The position numbers and the translations under genes were made by a program. The notes under the pieces were generated by a model. It was given only the letters and a program-made list of their open reading frames with translations. It searched no databases and was not told where the DNA came from. Shown piece by piece: positions 6,723 through 14,715 of a DNA stretch of 14,868 nt. The stretch is from JBEKZQ01 sp049509675. GTDB taxonomy: Bacteria > Planctomycetota > Planctomycetia > Pirellulales > Thermoguttaceae. Numbering within the stretch: the first letter of the stretch is position 1; every line of letters starts with the position of its first letter. Location of the stretch: the NCBI GenBank assembly GCA_049509675.1, contig JBEKZQ010000115.1, forward strand, positions 1 to 14,868, in the 5' to 3' direction.

Positions 6723-7604
6723 CTACTTCGCCGCCTCTCTCCTGACGCAGCGGAATCCCACCTGGCCGTGGATGTCCTTGGCGAAGCAGATGTCCGTGTA
6801 GGCCGGCGTTTCGTAATTCCGGTAGGCCGAGCGGAGGTCGTCGGGCTTCGAGTTCCAGCAACCGCCGCGGACCACTCGGCCCTCGCCGCGGGCCGGTCCG
6901 CGCGGATTGCGCTCCGGGCTTTTCTGGTAGTAGTCCTCCTGGTAGTAGTCGTTGCACCACTCCCAGACGTTCCCCAGCAAGTCGCACAACCCCCAGGGAT
7001 TGGCCGGCTTCTCGCCGACCGGATGCGGGCCGCGCGTGCTGTTGCCCTTGAACCAGGCATAGCGCCGCAGATCGGCGGGCGAGTCGCCGAAGAAGTAAGC
7101 GCTGGTCGTGCCCGCCCGCAGCACATATTCATACTCGGCTTCCGTCGGCAAGCGGTAGCCGTCGGCCTGGAAATCGCACTGCCACGTCTTGGGATCGTAG
7201 GCCGCTTGCAGCCCCTCGGCACGGGAGCGGGCGTTGCAGTACGCCGCGGCGTCGCGCCAGCGGATCTGCTCCACGGGGTTCTGCGGCCCCTTCCAGTGCG
7301 AAGGGTTCGCGCCCATTCGCCTTTCGTATTCCTGCTGCGTTACGGGGTACTTGTCGATCGCCAGCGGGCTGACGAAGACCTTGTGGGGTTGCTGGTCCGG
7401 TTCGTCGGCGTCGCCGCCGCCCATCTCGAACCAGCCGCCGGGAAGCGCCACCATCTCGATCCCGCTCGCCGTCGTCAGGGTCTGGGGAGCATCCTTGGCG
7501 GGCGTGGAGGGCCCGCCGCAACCGCACAGCCCAGCAGCCGGCAGTGCCAGCGCCAGGCACGCACAGTACAGCCGCCGCGAAATTTGTTTCAAGCTCCGTG
7601 ACAT
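6723..7604 (-). CDS. SUMF1/FGE-like lipoprotein, formylglycine catalytic cysteines absent
   Basis: The 293-residue protein has a signal ending in GLCGCGG, with a possible lipobox LCG-C at residues 26-29, so a lipoprotein is likely. It then has a full FGE-sulfatase (SUMF1) fold: MVALPGGWFEMGG (51-63), YPVTQQEYE, GYRLPTEAEYEYVLRAG (149-165), GLCDLLGNVWEWCNDYY (205-221), RVVRGGCWNS (243-252) and QVGFRCVR (281-288). True formylglycine-generating enzymes have two copper-binding Cys in the GGSYMCHRSYC region; here these positions align with Ser252 and Leu257. It is therefore unlikely to activate sulfatases, and no sulfatase is in the window. A binding or structural role at the envelope is possible. 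The frame is open to 7673, but that extension is repeat sequence (LTPTLSRRER). The start at 7604 has only a weak ribosome site. Confidence 0.85.
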   Translation of the reverse strand: MSRSLKQISRRLYCACLALALPAAGLCGCGGPSTPAKDAPQTLTTASGIEMVALPGGWFEMGGGDADEPDQQPHKVFVSPLAIDKYPVTQQEYERRMGANPSHWKGPQNPVEQIRWRDAAAYCNARSRAEGLQAAYDPKTWQCDFQADGYRLPTEAEYEYVLRAGTTSAYFFGDSPADLRRYAWFKGNSTRGPHPVGEKPANPWGLCDLLGNVWEWCNDYYQEDYYQKSPERNPRGPARGEGRVVRGGCWNSKPDDLRSAYRNYETPAYTDICFAKDIHGQVGFRCVRREAAK

Positions 7605-7627
7605 GTGCGATCGCCAATTTGACGTCC

Positions 7628-7740
7628 CCCTCTCCCTTCGGGAGAGGGTTGGAGTGAGGGGAACTGTGACCAAGCGCGGCTTCCTCTATTGCAGTCTTTT
7701 GAATCGCCCCTCTCCCCGGCCCTCTCCCGGAGGGAGAGGG
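7628..7740. repeat. Pair of inverted CCCTCTCCC hairpin repeats
   Basis: Two perfect 9-bp hairpins with 3-nt loops occur: CCCTCTCCC-TTC-GGGAGAGGG (7628-7648) and CCCTCTCCC-GGA-GGGAGAGGG (7720-7740). Each is extended by a GGxGxGAGGGG or CCCCTCTCCCC segment. The two units face each other as inverted copies of about 35 bp. This is a REP-like family seen in many bacteria, planctomycetes included. It fills most of the gap between the propeller gene and the SUMF1-like gene and could protect mRNA ends or reduce downstream transcription. Confidence 0.75.
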
Positions 7741-7761
7741 GGACCTCGCAACTTCCTCGCA

Positions 7762-8748
7762 TCATTCCGGCGGCAGCCAGTCGTAATCCCAATGGTGTCC
7801 GAGCCAGCCGGGCGGGCTGAGCGTCAGCGTAGCGTTGTCGGCCAGGCGAACAATGCAGATCGGACTGTGTACCCGCCAACTGCCGGCATGGGGGATCTTC
7901 ACATAGGCGATGTACCGCCCGCAATGCGACCACCGCCCGCACGGGTCCTGGCCGAGGAGCTTCTCCGGCAGGGTGATGATCTTTCCGTCGGTGCCGTCGG
8001 GCAGTGAGGGGTCGAACTTCCGCACGGAGAGGCTTCTGCCCGAGTTCCAGCACATCCATTTGCCGTCGGGCGAGAAGGCCGGATGGCACTCGCCGTCCCG
8101 GATAGGATGGTTGGGCAGCTTGCGGATCGCGCCGCCGGAGGCGGGGAGGAAGTCGATGGTGTACGGGCATCCCAGGTAATTGCGGATCTCGAAGATGAAC
8201 CAATTGCCGTCGGCCGAGAGGTCCACGATGCTCACCGTCCGCGGCACCCGCACGGTCTTGGTCTTCTTGCCGCTTTGGATGTCGCGATAGATGATGCTGT
8301 TCTTGCTGCACTCGGCGGTCTGGGTGCTGTCGGGCGTCCAGACGTAGCCGCCATAGACCTGCCGCGTCTTGAGGGTCTTGGCGTCGACCAGGTAGTCGCC
8401 GTAGTTGTAGGTGAACATGCTGCCGTCGGGCGATGTCCGCGGCACCCGCTCGTCAACCTCCGGCGTCTTGGTGAGTTGCTTCAGCCCCGTGCCGTCGGCG
8501 TTGATGATATAAAGGTCGCGGGGCGGCGGCTCTCCCTGGGCGCCGGGCGGCTGGGCCGGATGGATGGCAATCACCAGGCGATAGCCCGTCTGCCGCAACT
8601 CCTCTTTCAAGTCCTGGATCCGCACGGGGGCCAGCGGGTCGCACTTGGGCGGCATGTCCCACGTGGCCCGCAGCGACGGCTTCTCGGCGGCCAGGCAGAC
8701 GGCAGGCAGCAGCGCAAAGACCGACAGAAATGTTGCAAGACGGTTCAT
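7762..8748 (-). CDS. Exported PD40/TolB-like beta-propeller protein
   Basis: The 328-residue protein has a Sec signal (MNRLATFLSVFALLPAVCLA, cleavage near residue 20) and then WD40-like PD40 repeats. Visible repeat motifs are LYIINADGTGLKQLT (from 79), VPRTSPDGSMFTYNYGD, VDLSADGNWFIFEIRN and HPAFSPDGKWMCWNSGR. This blade pattern is found in TolB-type propellers and in exported proteins next to planctomycete glycan genes. It is probably a binding scaffold rather than an enzyme, as no catalytic motif is visible. The start is well supported by AAGGAG 6 nt before the ATG. It lies 186 bp after the DUF5696-like gene and 157 bp before the SUMF1-like gene on the same strand. Export and the propeller fold are fairly sure; the ligand is unknown. 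Confidence 0.75.
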   Translation of the reverse strand: MNRLATFLSVFALLPAVCLAAEKPSLRATWDMPPKCDPLAPVRIQDLKEELRQTGYRLVIAIHPAQPPGAQGEPPPRDLYIINADGTGLKQLTKTPEVDERVPRTSPDGSMFTYNYGDYLVDAKTLKTRQVYGGYVWTPDSTQTAECSKNSIIYRDIQSGKKTKTVRVPRTVSIVDLSADGNWFIFEIRNYLGCPYTIDFLPASGGAIRKLPNHPIRDGECHPAFSPDGKWMCWNSGRSLSVRKFDPSLPDGTDGKIITLPEKLLGQDPCGRWSHCGRYIAYVKIPHAGSWRVHSPICIVRLADNATLTLSPPGWLGHHWDYDWLPPE

Positions 8749-8777
8749 GTCCGACTCCTTGACGGCGTTTCGGGAAC

Positions 8778-8783
8778 ATTATA
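8778..8783 (-). promoter_or_regulatory. Possible -10 box before the propeller gene
   Basis: A perfect TATAAT reads on the minus strand at 8783-8778 and would give a leader of about 22 nt including the AAGGAG site. The sequence 16-18 bp upstream (around GTATCATT) is a poor -35 box. The propeller, SUMF1-like and hydrolase genes may therefore have their own start in addition to read-through from the gene upstream. Confidence 0.35.
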
Positions 8784-8934
8784 CTTTGCGCGGTTTGAAA
8801 ATGATACGAACCGTAACGACATGGAAACGACCGTATCGTGCGTGACCGTTCGCAGTAGAATTCAGAATACCGTCCGGAAGAGAGGTTTACAACAGACGCG
8901 CCAACTTGGTTTCTGTTGCCCCTGATGGCCATTC

Positions 8935-11184
8935 TCAAGTTTTCGCGGCAACAACCTGCTCGCGGCGCACTTCATACTCCGTGCCGCGCCAGTTGATCTT
9001 CGGATCGCCGAAGCCGTGGAAGATGCGGATGCGGCCGGCGGTCGAAAGCCTATCGCCTTCGATCGGCTGGACGGTGAACAACGCGCCGTCCGCATAGTCT
9101 TTCCCGTTCCAGCGCTTGGCATAAAAGGCCGTCAGCCGCGGGGCCTCGATGACGAATCCCCAGGGCGGCAACAGCACGCTTCCGCCCTGCCGGCACTCGA
9201 CGACCGCGTCGGTCTTGCCGAAGTTGACCGTTGCCGTGGTCGAGGCGGCGTCCCGGCCGTACGTGGCGCGGCGGATCGTACCGTCGGCAGTGAGCAACTC
9301 CAGACGGGTGAGCCGCTGGTAGGCGGTGGCCGCATGAAGCGGACCGAGCACTTCGTGCGTCGTTTTCAGGAAGGCGTCGGTGGGGTCGAGGCCCGCGGCC
9401 CAACCACCGTCGGTGCGGGTGAAACAGGCCGACGGGCCGGACGGTTTTCTTTCCTGCGGCGGCCTCGTCCAGTAGAGATGGTCCCCGATCGAATGATAGT
9501 AGAGCGGGCGGGCGGCCAGCACGTGATGGGCCACGAACTCGCCCGCCTGCTCTGCCGAATAACCGTACTTGCCATAACAGATCTGGCAATCGTGGTACAC
9601 CATTTCCCAAAAGGGAATGACCCGGGCACCAAGCGTCTGGGGTTGGAGCATGTGGAAGTCGCGGCCGGCGACTCCCACCAGACCTTCGAAGAAATCGCTG
9701 TGCGGCAGGGCCCATTCCCGCCCGCACTCGCTGCCGAACAGGCCGAACACCGCGCGGCTCTTGTCGCTGAGTTGGATCTTCCAGGCGATGTCGTCGTTGC
9801 GGCTCAGGGGGTGCCTGGGATCGGCACACTCGCGCGGCCCGACGGCATACGTCGTATCGATGAAGTAGCACCACGGGCCGAACAGTTTCTGGATGCCCGG
9901 CAGGTTCTGCGGCCGCATCGCCAACTCGACCTGCTTCGGGGCGCAGACCATGAAGGCCCTGCCGCCCAGCCATCGCCCGCCCCGGACCAGCGAGCCGTCG
10001 GGATTCTTCTCGATCAGATCGGGATTCCAGCTCTTGGCGTCGCGGTACATGTCCTGGTAGTTGTCGTGCAGGGCGGCGACGTAACCGAGGGCTTGGATCC
10101 GCCGGATCGCGCCGGCCAGGGCCTCGTTTCCGCCGCACTCGGCATTGGCCGGCAGGGCGTCGGGATGACGGCAGTCGTATCCGCCTTCGGTCCAGCCGCC
10201 CAGGATGAACAGGCAGCGAGAAATGCCGATGTCGTTGTGAAGGTGTTCGGCGATGCGGGCCGCCTCCTCGAACGTCCAGTGGATGCGGACCTGCTCCACC
10301 TGGTTGCTCTCTTCGTTCATTCTCCGCGCCAGGCACGTCCAGAGCTTGACGTTCGCCGCGCCCACGAGCAACTCCTCGTGCGGGTTGCGGCCGATCTTTT
10401 CGCGCAACGTCACCGCCAGCCCCTTCTGCTCGGCCAGTCGCCGATAGCCGGCGGCCACCGCATTCCAGTCTCCACGGCCCAACGGCGTGAGACGAATCGA
10501 CCGGGCCGAACGCCGCAGGCTCAGCGTGCTCGTGATCCGCTGCCGGTGCGATGTTTTCGGGATGAAGGCGCTTTCGATCTCGGGCCAAACGTACGCATCG
10601 TCCCAGCTTACGATCATGGCGGCGCCGCTCTTGAGAATCCCCAGCATGTTCATGTGGCAGCCTTCGTATTCCGACGTGCCGAAGGAGTGCTGGAAGGCCA
10701 CGCCGCTGTCCGCCGGAATCAGCAGTCCCTCGCGCGACGGCACGATGATGCTGCCATGTTCCTGATCGGCGACCGCCAGCGCGTCCCCGAGGACGCGAAC
10801 GTCGCCGAGATCCTTGCCCTCGTAGCGGAGGACCAGCGAGCGGCCGTCATCGACCAACTCGAAGACGATCGCGGCGTCGCCTGGTTTGAGCACGCGCACC
10901 GAGCGGGCCGAGGCCTCGATCCGCCGGGTGTCGCCTTCGAGCCCCCGCCCCGATCCCAGGCCGGCCGTCCCGAGCGTCGGCCAGCGGACGCCCGAACGCT
11001 CGTCCACCAGCGACCAGTTTCCCGTCTTCTCATCGATATCGACGCGCATCGAGGGACTGACCAACTGTACCGCTTGGTTGCGATTAGCGCCCTTTTCCTG
11101 CGACCACGCGGAACCGGCCGCGAGGAGGCCGGCGGTCAAAAAAACGATATGCGCGAACCAGATGGGATCCTTGCGGCGGGTCAT
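8935..11184 (-). CDS. Exported DUF5696 / GH101-like putative glycoside hydrolase
   Basis: The 749-residue precursor has a Sec signal (FLTAGLLAAGSAWS, cleavage near residue 28). A beta-rich N-terminal part comes first, followed by a probable TIM barrel. The stretch GGWTEGGYDCRHPDALPAN, then YVAALHDNYQDMY, then NPDGSLVRGGRW resembles the DUF5696 group, which is related to GH101-type endo-alpha-N-acetylgalactosaminidases. CYFIDTTYAV carries an Asp and GLFGSECGREWALP a Glu 43 residues later; by analogy these could be nucleophile and acid/base, but this is inference. A C-terminal beta domain ends in RGTEYEVRREQ. GGAG lies 7 nt before the ATG. It is the first gene of the minus-strand series and is divergent from the DUF5107-TPR gene. 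A glycosidase role is likely; substrate and exact family are uncertain. Confidence 0.68.
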   Translation of the reverse strand: MTRRKDPIWFAHIVFLTAGLLAAGSAWSQEKGANRNQAVQLVSPSMRVDIDEKTGNWSLVDERSGVRWPTLGTAGLGSGRGLEGDTRRIEASARSVRVLKPGDAAIVFELVDDGRSLVLRYEGKDLGDVRVLGDALAVADQEHGSIIVPSREGLLIPADSGVAFQHSFGTSEYEGCHMNMLGILKSGAAMIVSWDDAYVWPEIESAFIPKTSHRQRITSTLSLRRSARSIRLTPLGRGDWNAVAAGYRRLAEQKGLAVTLREKIGRNPHEELLVGAANVKLWTCLARRMNEESNQVEQVRIHWTFEEAARIAEHLHNDIGISRCLFILGGWTEGGYDCRHPDALPANAECGGNEALAGAIRRIQALGYVAALHDNYQDMYRDAKSWNPDLIEKNPDGSLVRGGRWLGGRAFMVCAPKQVELAMRPQNLPGIQKLFGPWCYFIDTTYAVGPRECADPRHPLSRNDDIAWKIQLSDKSRAVFGLFGSECGREWALPHSDFFEGLVGVAGRDFHMLQPQTLGARVIPFWEMVYHDCQICYGKYGYSAEQAGEFVAHHVLAARPLYYHSIGDHLYWTRPPQERKPSGPSACFTRTDGGWAAGLDPTDAFLKTTHEVLGPLHAATAYQRLTRLELLTADGTIRRATYGRDAASTTATVNFGKTDAVVECRQGGSVLLPPWGFVIEAPRLTAFYAKRWNGKDYADGALFTVQPIEGDRLSTAGRIRIFHGFGDPKINWRGTEYEVRREQVVAAKT

Positions 11185-11222
11185 GGCTTTTCTCCAATAA
11201 ACAGGGCGAACAATCGGCCGAA

Positions 11223-11235
11223 GGGGACAGTCCCC
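11223..11235. repeat. Short palindrome GGGGAC-A-GTCCCC
   Basis: This near-perfect 13-bp palindrome lies 38 bp upstream of the DUF5696-like gene start, followed by CCGTGAACGGTTAC. Similar GGGGACAGTCCCC elements are dispersed in planctomycete genomes. A half-site, AGAGGGACAGGTGC, occurs near 14638. Its place close to a gene start would also allow an operator, but nothing proves it. Confidence 0.4.
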
Positions 11236-11332
11236 CGTGAACGGTTACGATGCCACCAATGCCTGTTTGCCCGGCAGGGGCTATCGTCAAACGTCATTGT
11301 GCGCCATGACAAGGCGGCTGGCAATCACCGCG

Positions 11333-11386
11333 GTAGCGCAGGCATCTTGCCTGTGTCAAATTCCACAGGCTGAAAGCCCGTGCTAC
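11333..11386. repeat. Double-hairpin intergenic repeat (GTAGC...GCTAC)
   Basis: GTAGC (11333-11337) pairs with GCTAC (11382-11386). Between them are hairpins CAGGC-ATCTT-GCCTG (11339-11353) and CACAGGC-TGAAA-GCCCGTG (11364-11382, one mismatch). The form, an outer stem with two inner hairpins, is the same as that of the repeat at 3416-3477, though the sequence differs. Its translated peptide (AQASCLCQIPQAESPC) is typical of repeat-derived false genes. It ends 16 bp before the -35 box of the DUF5107 promoter. Confidence 0.7.
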
Positions 11387-11401
11387 GGGCTTGCCATCTC
11401 T

Positions 11402-11430
11402 TTGCACCGCCGTGAAAGGCCATTTATAAT
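11402..11430 (+). promoter_or_regulatory. Strong sigma70-like promoter of the DUF5107-TPR gene
   Basis: TTGCAC (11402-11407) and a perfect TATAAT (11425-11430) are separated by 17 bp. Transcription would start near 11437 and give a leader of about 145 nt. That leader contains the nested hairpin at 11471-11540. This is the best consensus match in the window. Confidence 0.6.
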
Positions 11431-11470
11431 GCCGGCTGTTCGTGCGCTGCGCAACGCGGCTGTGAGTTTT

Positions 11471-11540
11471 TGTAGGGTGGGACGAAGAATGAGTCCCACC
11501 ACACAATTGGTGGGACTCGTGAACCTCGTCCCACCCTACA
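11471..11540 (+). repeat. Nested hairpin repeat in the DUF5107 gene leader
   Basis: TGTAGGGTGGGACGA (11471-11485) pairs perfectly over 15 bp with TCGTCCCACCCTACA (11526-11540). Inside, GAGTCCCACCA (11491-11501) pairs perfectly over 11 bp with TGGTGGGACTC (11508-11518) around a 6-nt loop. The GTAGGGTGGG arm belongs to a planctomycete repeat family and is also present at 5229-5238. In RNA this would be a very stable structure ending 28 nt before the ribosome site AAAGGGG (11568-11574). It could affect mRNA stability or translation, but no ligand-binding or attenuator design is evident. Confidence 0.75.
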
Positions 11541-11581
11541 TCTGCACAACGCGCGCTGTTGGCCAAGAAAGGGGAACCGCC

Positions 11582-14500
11582 ATGAAGGTCCGGACGCAGA
11601 TCCTCGTGTTGATAGCCGTCCTGAGCGCAGCCGCCGCATCGAGTGCGGCCCGGGCTGAGGTCCGAGCGTGGGAAGGCGCCATTACCATCCCCACCTACCC
11701 GTGGGAAGACGACGTCAACCCCAAGTTCTGGGCACTGGAGCGCGGGGCAACGCTCTCGACCACGGTCGAAACCTCGATCATCTATCCCTACGTGATGCAG
11801 GATCACCTCTCGCGCACCAAGGTGGATCGCACCTATAAGGCCCTCTTCCTGGAAAACGAGTATCTGCGCGTCACCTGCCTGCCGGAACTGGGCGGACGCC
11901 TGTACTCGGTGCTCGACAAGACGCAGGGCCGGGAAATGTTCCACCTCAACCGCGTGATCAAGCCGGGGATGATCGCCTTGCGCGGGGCATTCATCAGCGG
12001 CGGCGTGGAGTGGAACGCCGGCCCGCACGGGCACACGGTCACCGTCGTCGCGCCGGTCGATGCCCTGGCGGGCCGCGACCCGGACGGCTCGGCCTGGCTG
12101 GAGATCGGCAACCAGGAGCAGATCTTCCGCACGCGCTGGACGGTGCGCGTGACGTTGCACCCGGGCCGGGCGCAGCTCGACGAACGCATTTGTCTGGCGA
12201 ACCCGACCGACAGCCCCCAGCCGTATTACTTCTGGAATTGCACGGCCTTTCCCAACCGCCCCGGCACGCGCTTCATCTACCCGATGAGCCTGGGCACCGA
12301 CCATTTCGCCCGGCAGTTCTTCCACTGGCCGATCCACGAGGGGCGCGACCTGTCGTGGCTGAAGAACTATGCGACTCCCAGTTCGGTCTTCGCCGTCGCT
12401 TGCGCCTACGATTTCTTCGGCGCGTACGATGTCGATGCCGACCGCGGCATTGTGCAAGTGGCCGACCATCACGAGCTCAGCGGGAAGAAAGCCTGGACGT
12501 GGGGCGAGTGCGACTCCGGCAAGGTCGCCCAGAAGAACCTCACCGACGAGGATGGGCCGTACGTCGAGGTGCAAAGCGGGCCGCTGCCCACGCAGTCCGA
12601 CTACGGCATGTTAGGCCCGCACAACCAGGTGGCCTGGCAGGAGTGGTGGGCTCCGCTGCACGGGCTGGGCGACGGCTTCGAATACGCCACGCGCGACCTG
12701 GCGGCGCAGACCGCACGGCGCGGCGGACGACTGGAAGTGCGGCTGCTGGCCACGGCGCGGTTCCCGCAGGCCGTCTGCCTCCTGGCGCAAGCGGGCCGCC
12801 CCTTGCTCCGCAAGGAGTTGGATCTGTCGCCCGCGGCGGCGGCCCTGCTCACCTGCGCCGAAGAGCCGCAGAAGCCCATCGAGGTGACCGTGACCAGTGA
12901 AGCGGGCCAGGTGCTGGCCGCGTTCACCACGCCGCTGCCGATCCCCGCCGTGGCCCCGCCCGATCCGGCCCGCTTCCGGCACAAGCCCGATGAGCAACTG
13001 ACGGTCGAAGAATTGTACTTCATGGGGCGGAAGTTCGATCGGGCCACCGACCGGCCCAAAGCGCGGGAGTATTATGCCAAGGCGCTGGCCCGCGATCCGG
13101 GGCACGTGGCCGCGCTCCGCGCGCTGGCCGTGCTGGACTTCAAAGCCGGGTTGTACGCGGCGGCCATCGAAAGGCTCAATAAGGCGCTCGAGCGCGACGG
13201 CGACGACGGCCTGTGCTGGTTCTGCCTGGGCGCCTGCCGCCTGCGACAAGGCAATTTCCCGGAAGCCCTGCGCTGCGGCTGCCGGGCCGCACGCTATCCG
13301 GGCAGCGCCGCGATGGGGCACGATCTGGCCGGCCGCGCGGCAATGCGCTTGGGCGACAAGGCCGGCGCCGTTGCGGCCTTCGAGAAGGCCGTGCGCTCCG
13401 GGAGCGAGGATTCGGCCGCGATCGAGCACTTGATGCTGGCCTTGCACGCCGCCGGCCGCAGCGGCGAGGCGCGCCGCCTGGCCCAACGGCGGGTTGCCGA
13501 GAATCCCACGGCCCTGATCCCGCGGGCGCTGCTCGGCTTGGACAGCGACGCCGCGCTGGCCAGGTTCGCCCGCGAGGCGCAAGCCTTCGTCGGGGAGCGC
13601 GAGTTCGAGTTGCTCGATACGAGCCTGGTGTTCGCCGAGCTGGGATTGGTCGAGGAGGCACGGCGGCTGGTCGAGGCGACGTGCGTCGCCGCGTCGCCGC
13701 CGGCCAAGCGGGGCTTCCTGCCGCTCTATTATCTGGCGTGGTACGCCTCGCGCGGCGGCGATGCGGCAGCCGCACGACGCTGGCTGGCGGCGGCGGCCGA
13801 CGCGAGCAAGGAGGGCGTTTTCGCCTCGCGGCCCGAAGAAATCGACATTCTTCAGTACGCGCTCCGCGAGAATCCGGGCGATGCGCAGGCGCACTTGCAG
13901 CTCGGTTGTCTGCTGGCCGGTCTGGGCCGCGTCGACGAGGCGGTTCCCGCCTGGCAGAAGGCCGCCGAACTGAATGCGAAGTCGAGCATCGCCTGGCGCA
14001 ATCTCGCGCTGGCAGCCGCCGCAAAGAACGACCGGCCCAAGGCCGAAGCATTTTACCACAACGCCATCACCGCCCGGCCCGGCGACCAGACCCTGTACCG
14101 CGATCTGGCGCAATTGCTGCTGGCGGCCGACCGTCGGCCGGAGGCGATTCGGCTCTTGGAAACGATGCCGGCGGCGGGTGCCCGGCGGGCCGAGATCACC
14201 GTGATGCTGGCCCAGGCCTACCTCGACCAGCAGCGCTACGACGACTGCGTGAAGCTGCTGGCGGCAACGCCCTACTTCGTGAACTGGGAGGGGCAGAACA
14301 TCACCTGGCAACTGTTCAACCGGGCGCACGTCGAGCGCGGCCGCCAGCGCCTCCAGCGGGGCGACGCACAAGGCGCCTTGGCCGACTTCGAGGCGGCCCT
14401 GACCTATCCCGCCAACCTCAACGTGGGCCGATCGAACAAGCCGCACGAGGCCGCCGCCCAGTACTGCCGCGGCGCGGCCCTGGCCGCCCTGGGTCGCCAC

Positions 14501-14611
14501 GACGAAGCCCGCGCGGCCTGGCAAGCCGGCGCCGCCGGGACCGAGGCGCCCGGCTGGCAAGACGAGTACCGGCAGAAGTGCCGCGAGGCGCTTGCCAACG
14601 TCAAGCTATAA
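11582..14611 (+). CDS. Exported DUF5107-domain protein with C-terminal TPR repeats
   Basis: The 1009-residue product has a Sec signal (MKVRTQILVLIAVLSAAAAS, cleavage near ARA-EV, residue 25). Residues of about 60-350 match the DUF5107 type: YPYVMQDHLSR, then YLRVTCLPELGGRLYSVLDK (from 95) and GMIALRGAFISGGVEWNAG. The ELGGRL..V.DK..G.EMF pattern recalls the mutarotase-like beta-sandwich, so a carbohydrate-binding fold is likely. From about 478 to the end there are tandem TPR helices (KAREYYAKALARDPGHVAAL; DEAVPAWQKAAELNAKSSIA) and a conserved ATPYFVNWEGQN. The role is probably glycan recognition with a protein-binding scaffold; no reaction is established. The longer frame from 11237 only adds translated repeats. 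AAAGGGG 7 nt before the ATG supports the start at 11582. A TAA is followed at once by TAG. Confidence 0.85.
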   Translation: MKVRTQILVLIAVLSAAAASSAARAEVRAWEGAITIPTYPWEDDVNPKFWALERGATLSTTVETSIIYPYVMQDHLSRTKVDRTYKALFLENEYLRVTCLPELGGRLYSVLDKTQGREMFHLNRVIKPGMIALRGAFISGGVEWNAGPHGHTVTVVAPVDALAGRDPDGSAWLEIGNQEQIFRTRWTVRVTLHPGRAQLDERICLANPTDSPQPYYFWNCTAFPNRPGTRFIYPMSLGTDHFARQFFHWPIHEGRDLSWLKNYATPSSVFAVACAYDFFGAYDVDADRGIVQVADHHELSGKKAWTWGECDSGKVAQKNLTDEDGPYVEVQSGPLPTQSDYGMLGPHNQVAWQEWWAPLHGLGDGFEYATRDLAAQTARRGGRLEVRLLATARFPQAVCLLAQAGRPLLRKELDLSPAAAALLTCAEEPQKPIEVTVTSEAGQVLAAFTTPLPIPAVAPPDPARFRHKPDEQLTVEELYFMGRKFDRATDRPKAREYYAKALARDPGHVAALRALAVLDFKAGLYAAAIERLNKALERDGDDGLCWFCLGACRLRQGNFPEALRCGCRAARYPGSAAMGHDLAGRAAMRLGDKAGAVAAFEKAVRSGSEDSAAIEHLMLALHAAGRSGEARRLAQRRVAENPTALIPRALLGLDSDAALARFAREAQAFVGEREFELLDTSLVFAELGLVEEARRLVEATCVAASPPAKRGFLPLYYLAWYASRGGDAAAARRWLAAAADASKEGVFASRPEEIDILQYALRENPGDAQAHLQLGCLLAGLGRVDEAVPAWQKAAELNAKSSIAWRNLALAAAAKNDRPKAEAFYHNAITARPGDQTLYRDLAQLLLAADRRPEAIRLLETMPAAGARRAEITVMLAQAYLDQQRYDDCVKLLAATPYFVNWEGQNITWQLFNRAHVERGRQRLQRGDAQGALADFEAALTYPANLNVGRSNKPHEAAAQYCRGAALAALGRHDEARAAWQAGAAGTEAPGWQDEYRQKCREALANVKL

Positions 14612-14647
14612 TAGAAACAGCCCAAGGGAGAGTGGAAAGAGGGACAG

Positions 14648-14715
14648 GTGCGCTTCTTGACGGCAACGCCCTACTTCGTGAACTGGGCGGGGCAGAACAA
14701 GGCAGCAGGCACATT
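14648..14715 (+). pseudogene. Relic copy of the DUF5107-TPR C-terminal segment
   Basis: Bases 14661-14699 repeat 14262-14300 of the preceding gene with one mismatch (A14289 versus C14688). In the same frame the relic reads VRFLTATPYFVNWAGQN, against VKLLAATPYFVNWEGQN in the gene. Similarity fades on both sides. There is no start codon with a ribosome site, and the frame closes at 14750-14752. I take it for the remains of a duplicated paralogue or a small segmental duplication. Confidence 0.55.

Noticed and set aside
7605..7673. Extended start of the SUMF1-like protein (MVTVPLTPTLSRRER...)
   Set aside because: The extension is translated CCCTCTCCC repeat, and the lipoprotein signal starts at 7604.
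9016..11373. 785-codon open frame on the plus strand, antisense to the DUF5696-like gene
   Set aside because: It is a shadow of a GC-rich gene. It is rich in Arg, Ala, Gly, Asp and Val without domains, while the minus strand has a signal peptide, ribosome site and family motifs.
11237..11581. 115-codon N-terminal extension of the DUF5107 protein
   Set aside because: It consists of translated intergenic repeats and crosses the promoter. A signal peptide and ribosome site mark the start at 11582.
12611..14560. 649-codon open frame on the minus strand, antisense to the DUF5107-TPR gene
   Set aside because: Composition is low-complexity (Arg, Gly, Gln, Leu) with no motif. The plus strand has clear TPR repeats.
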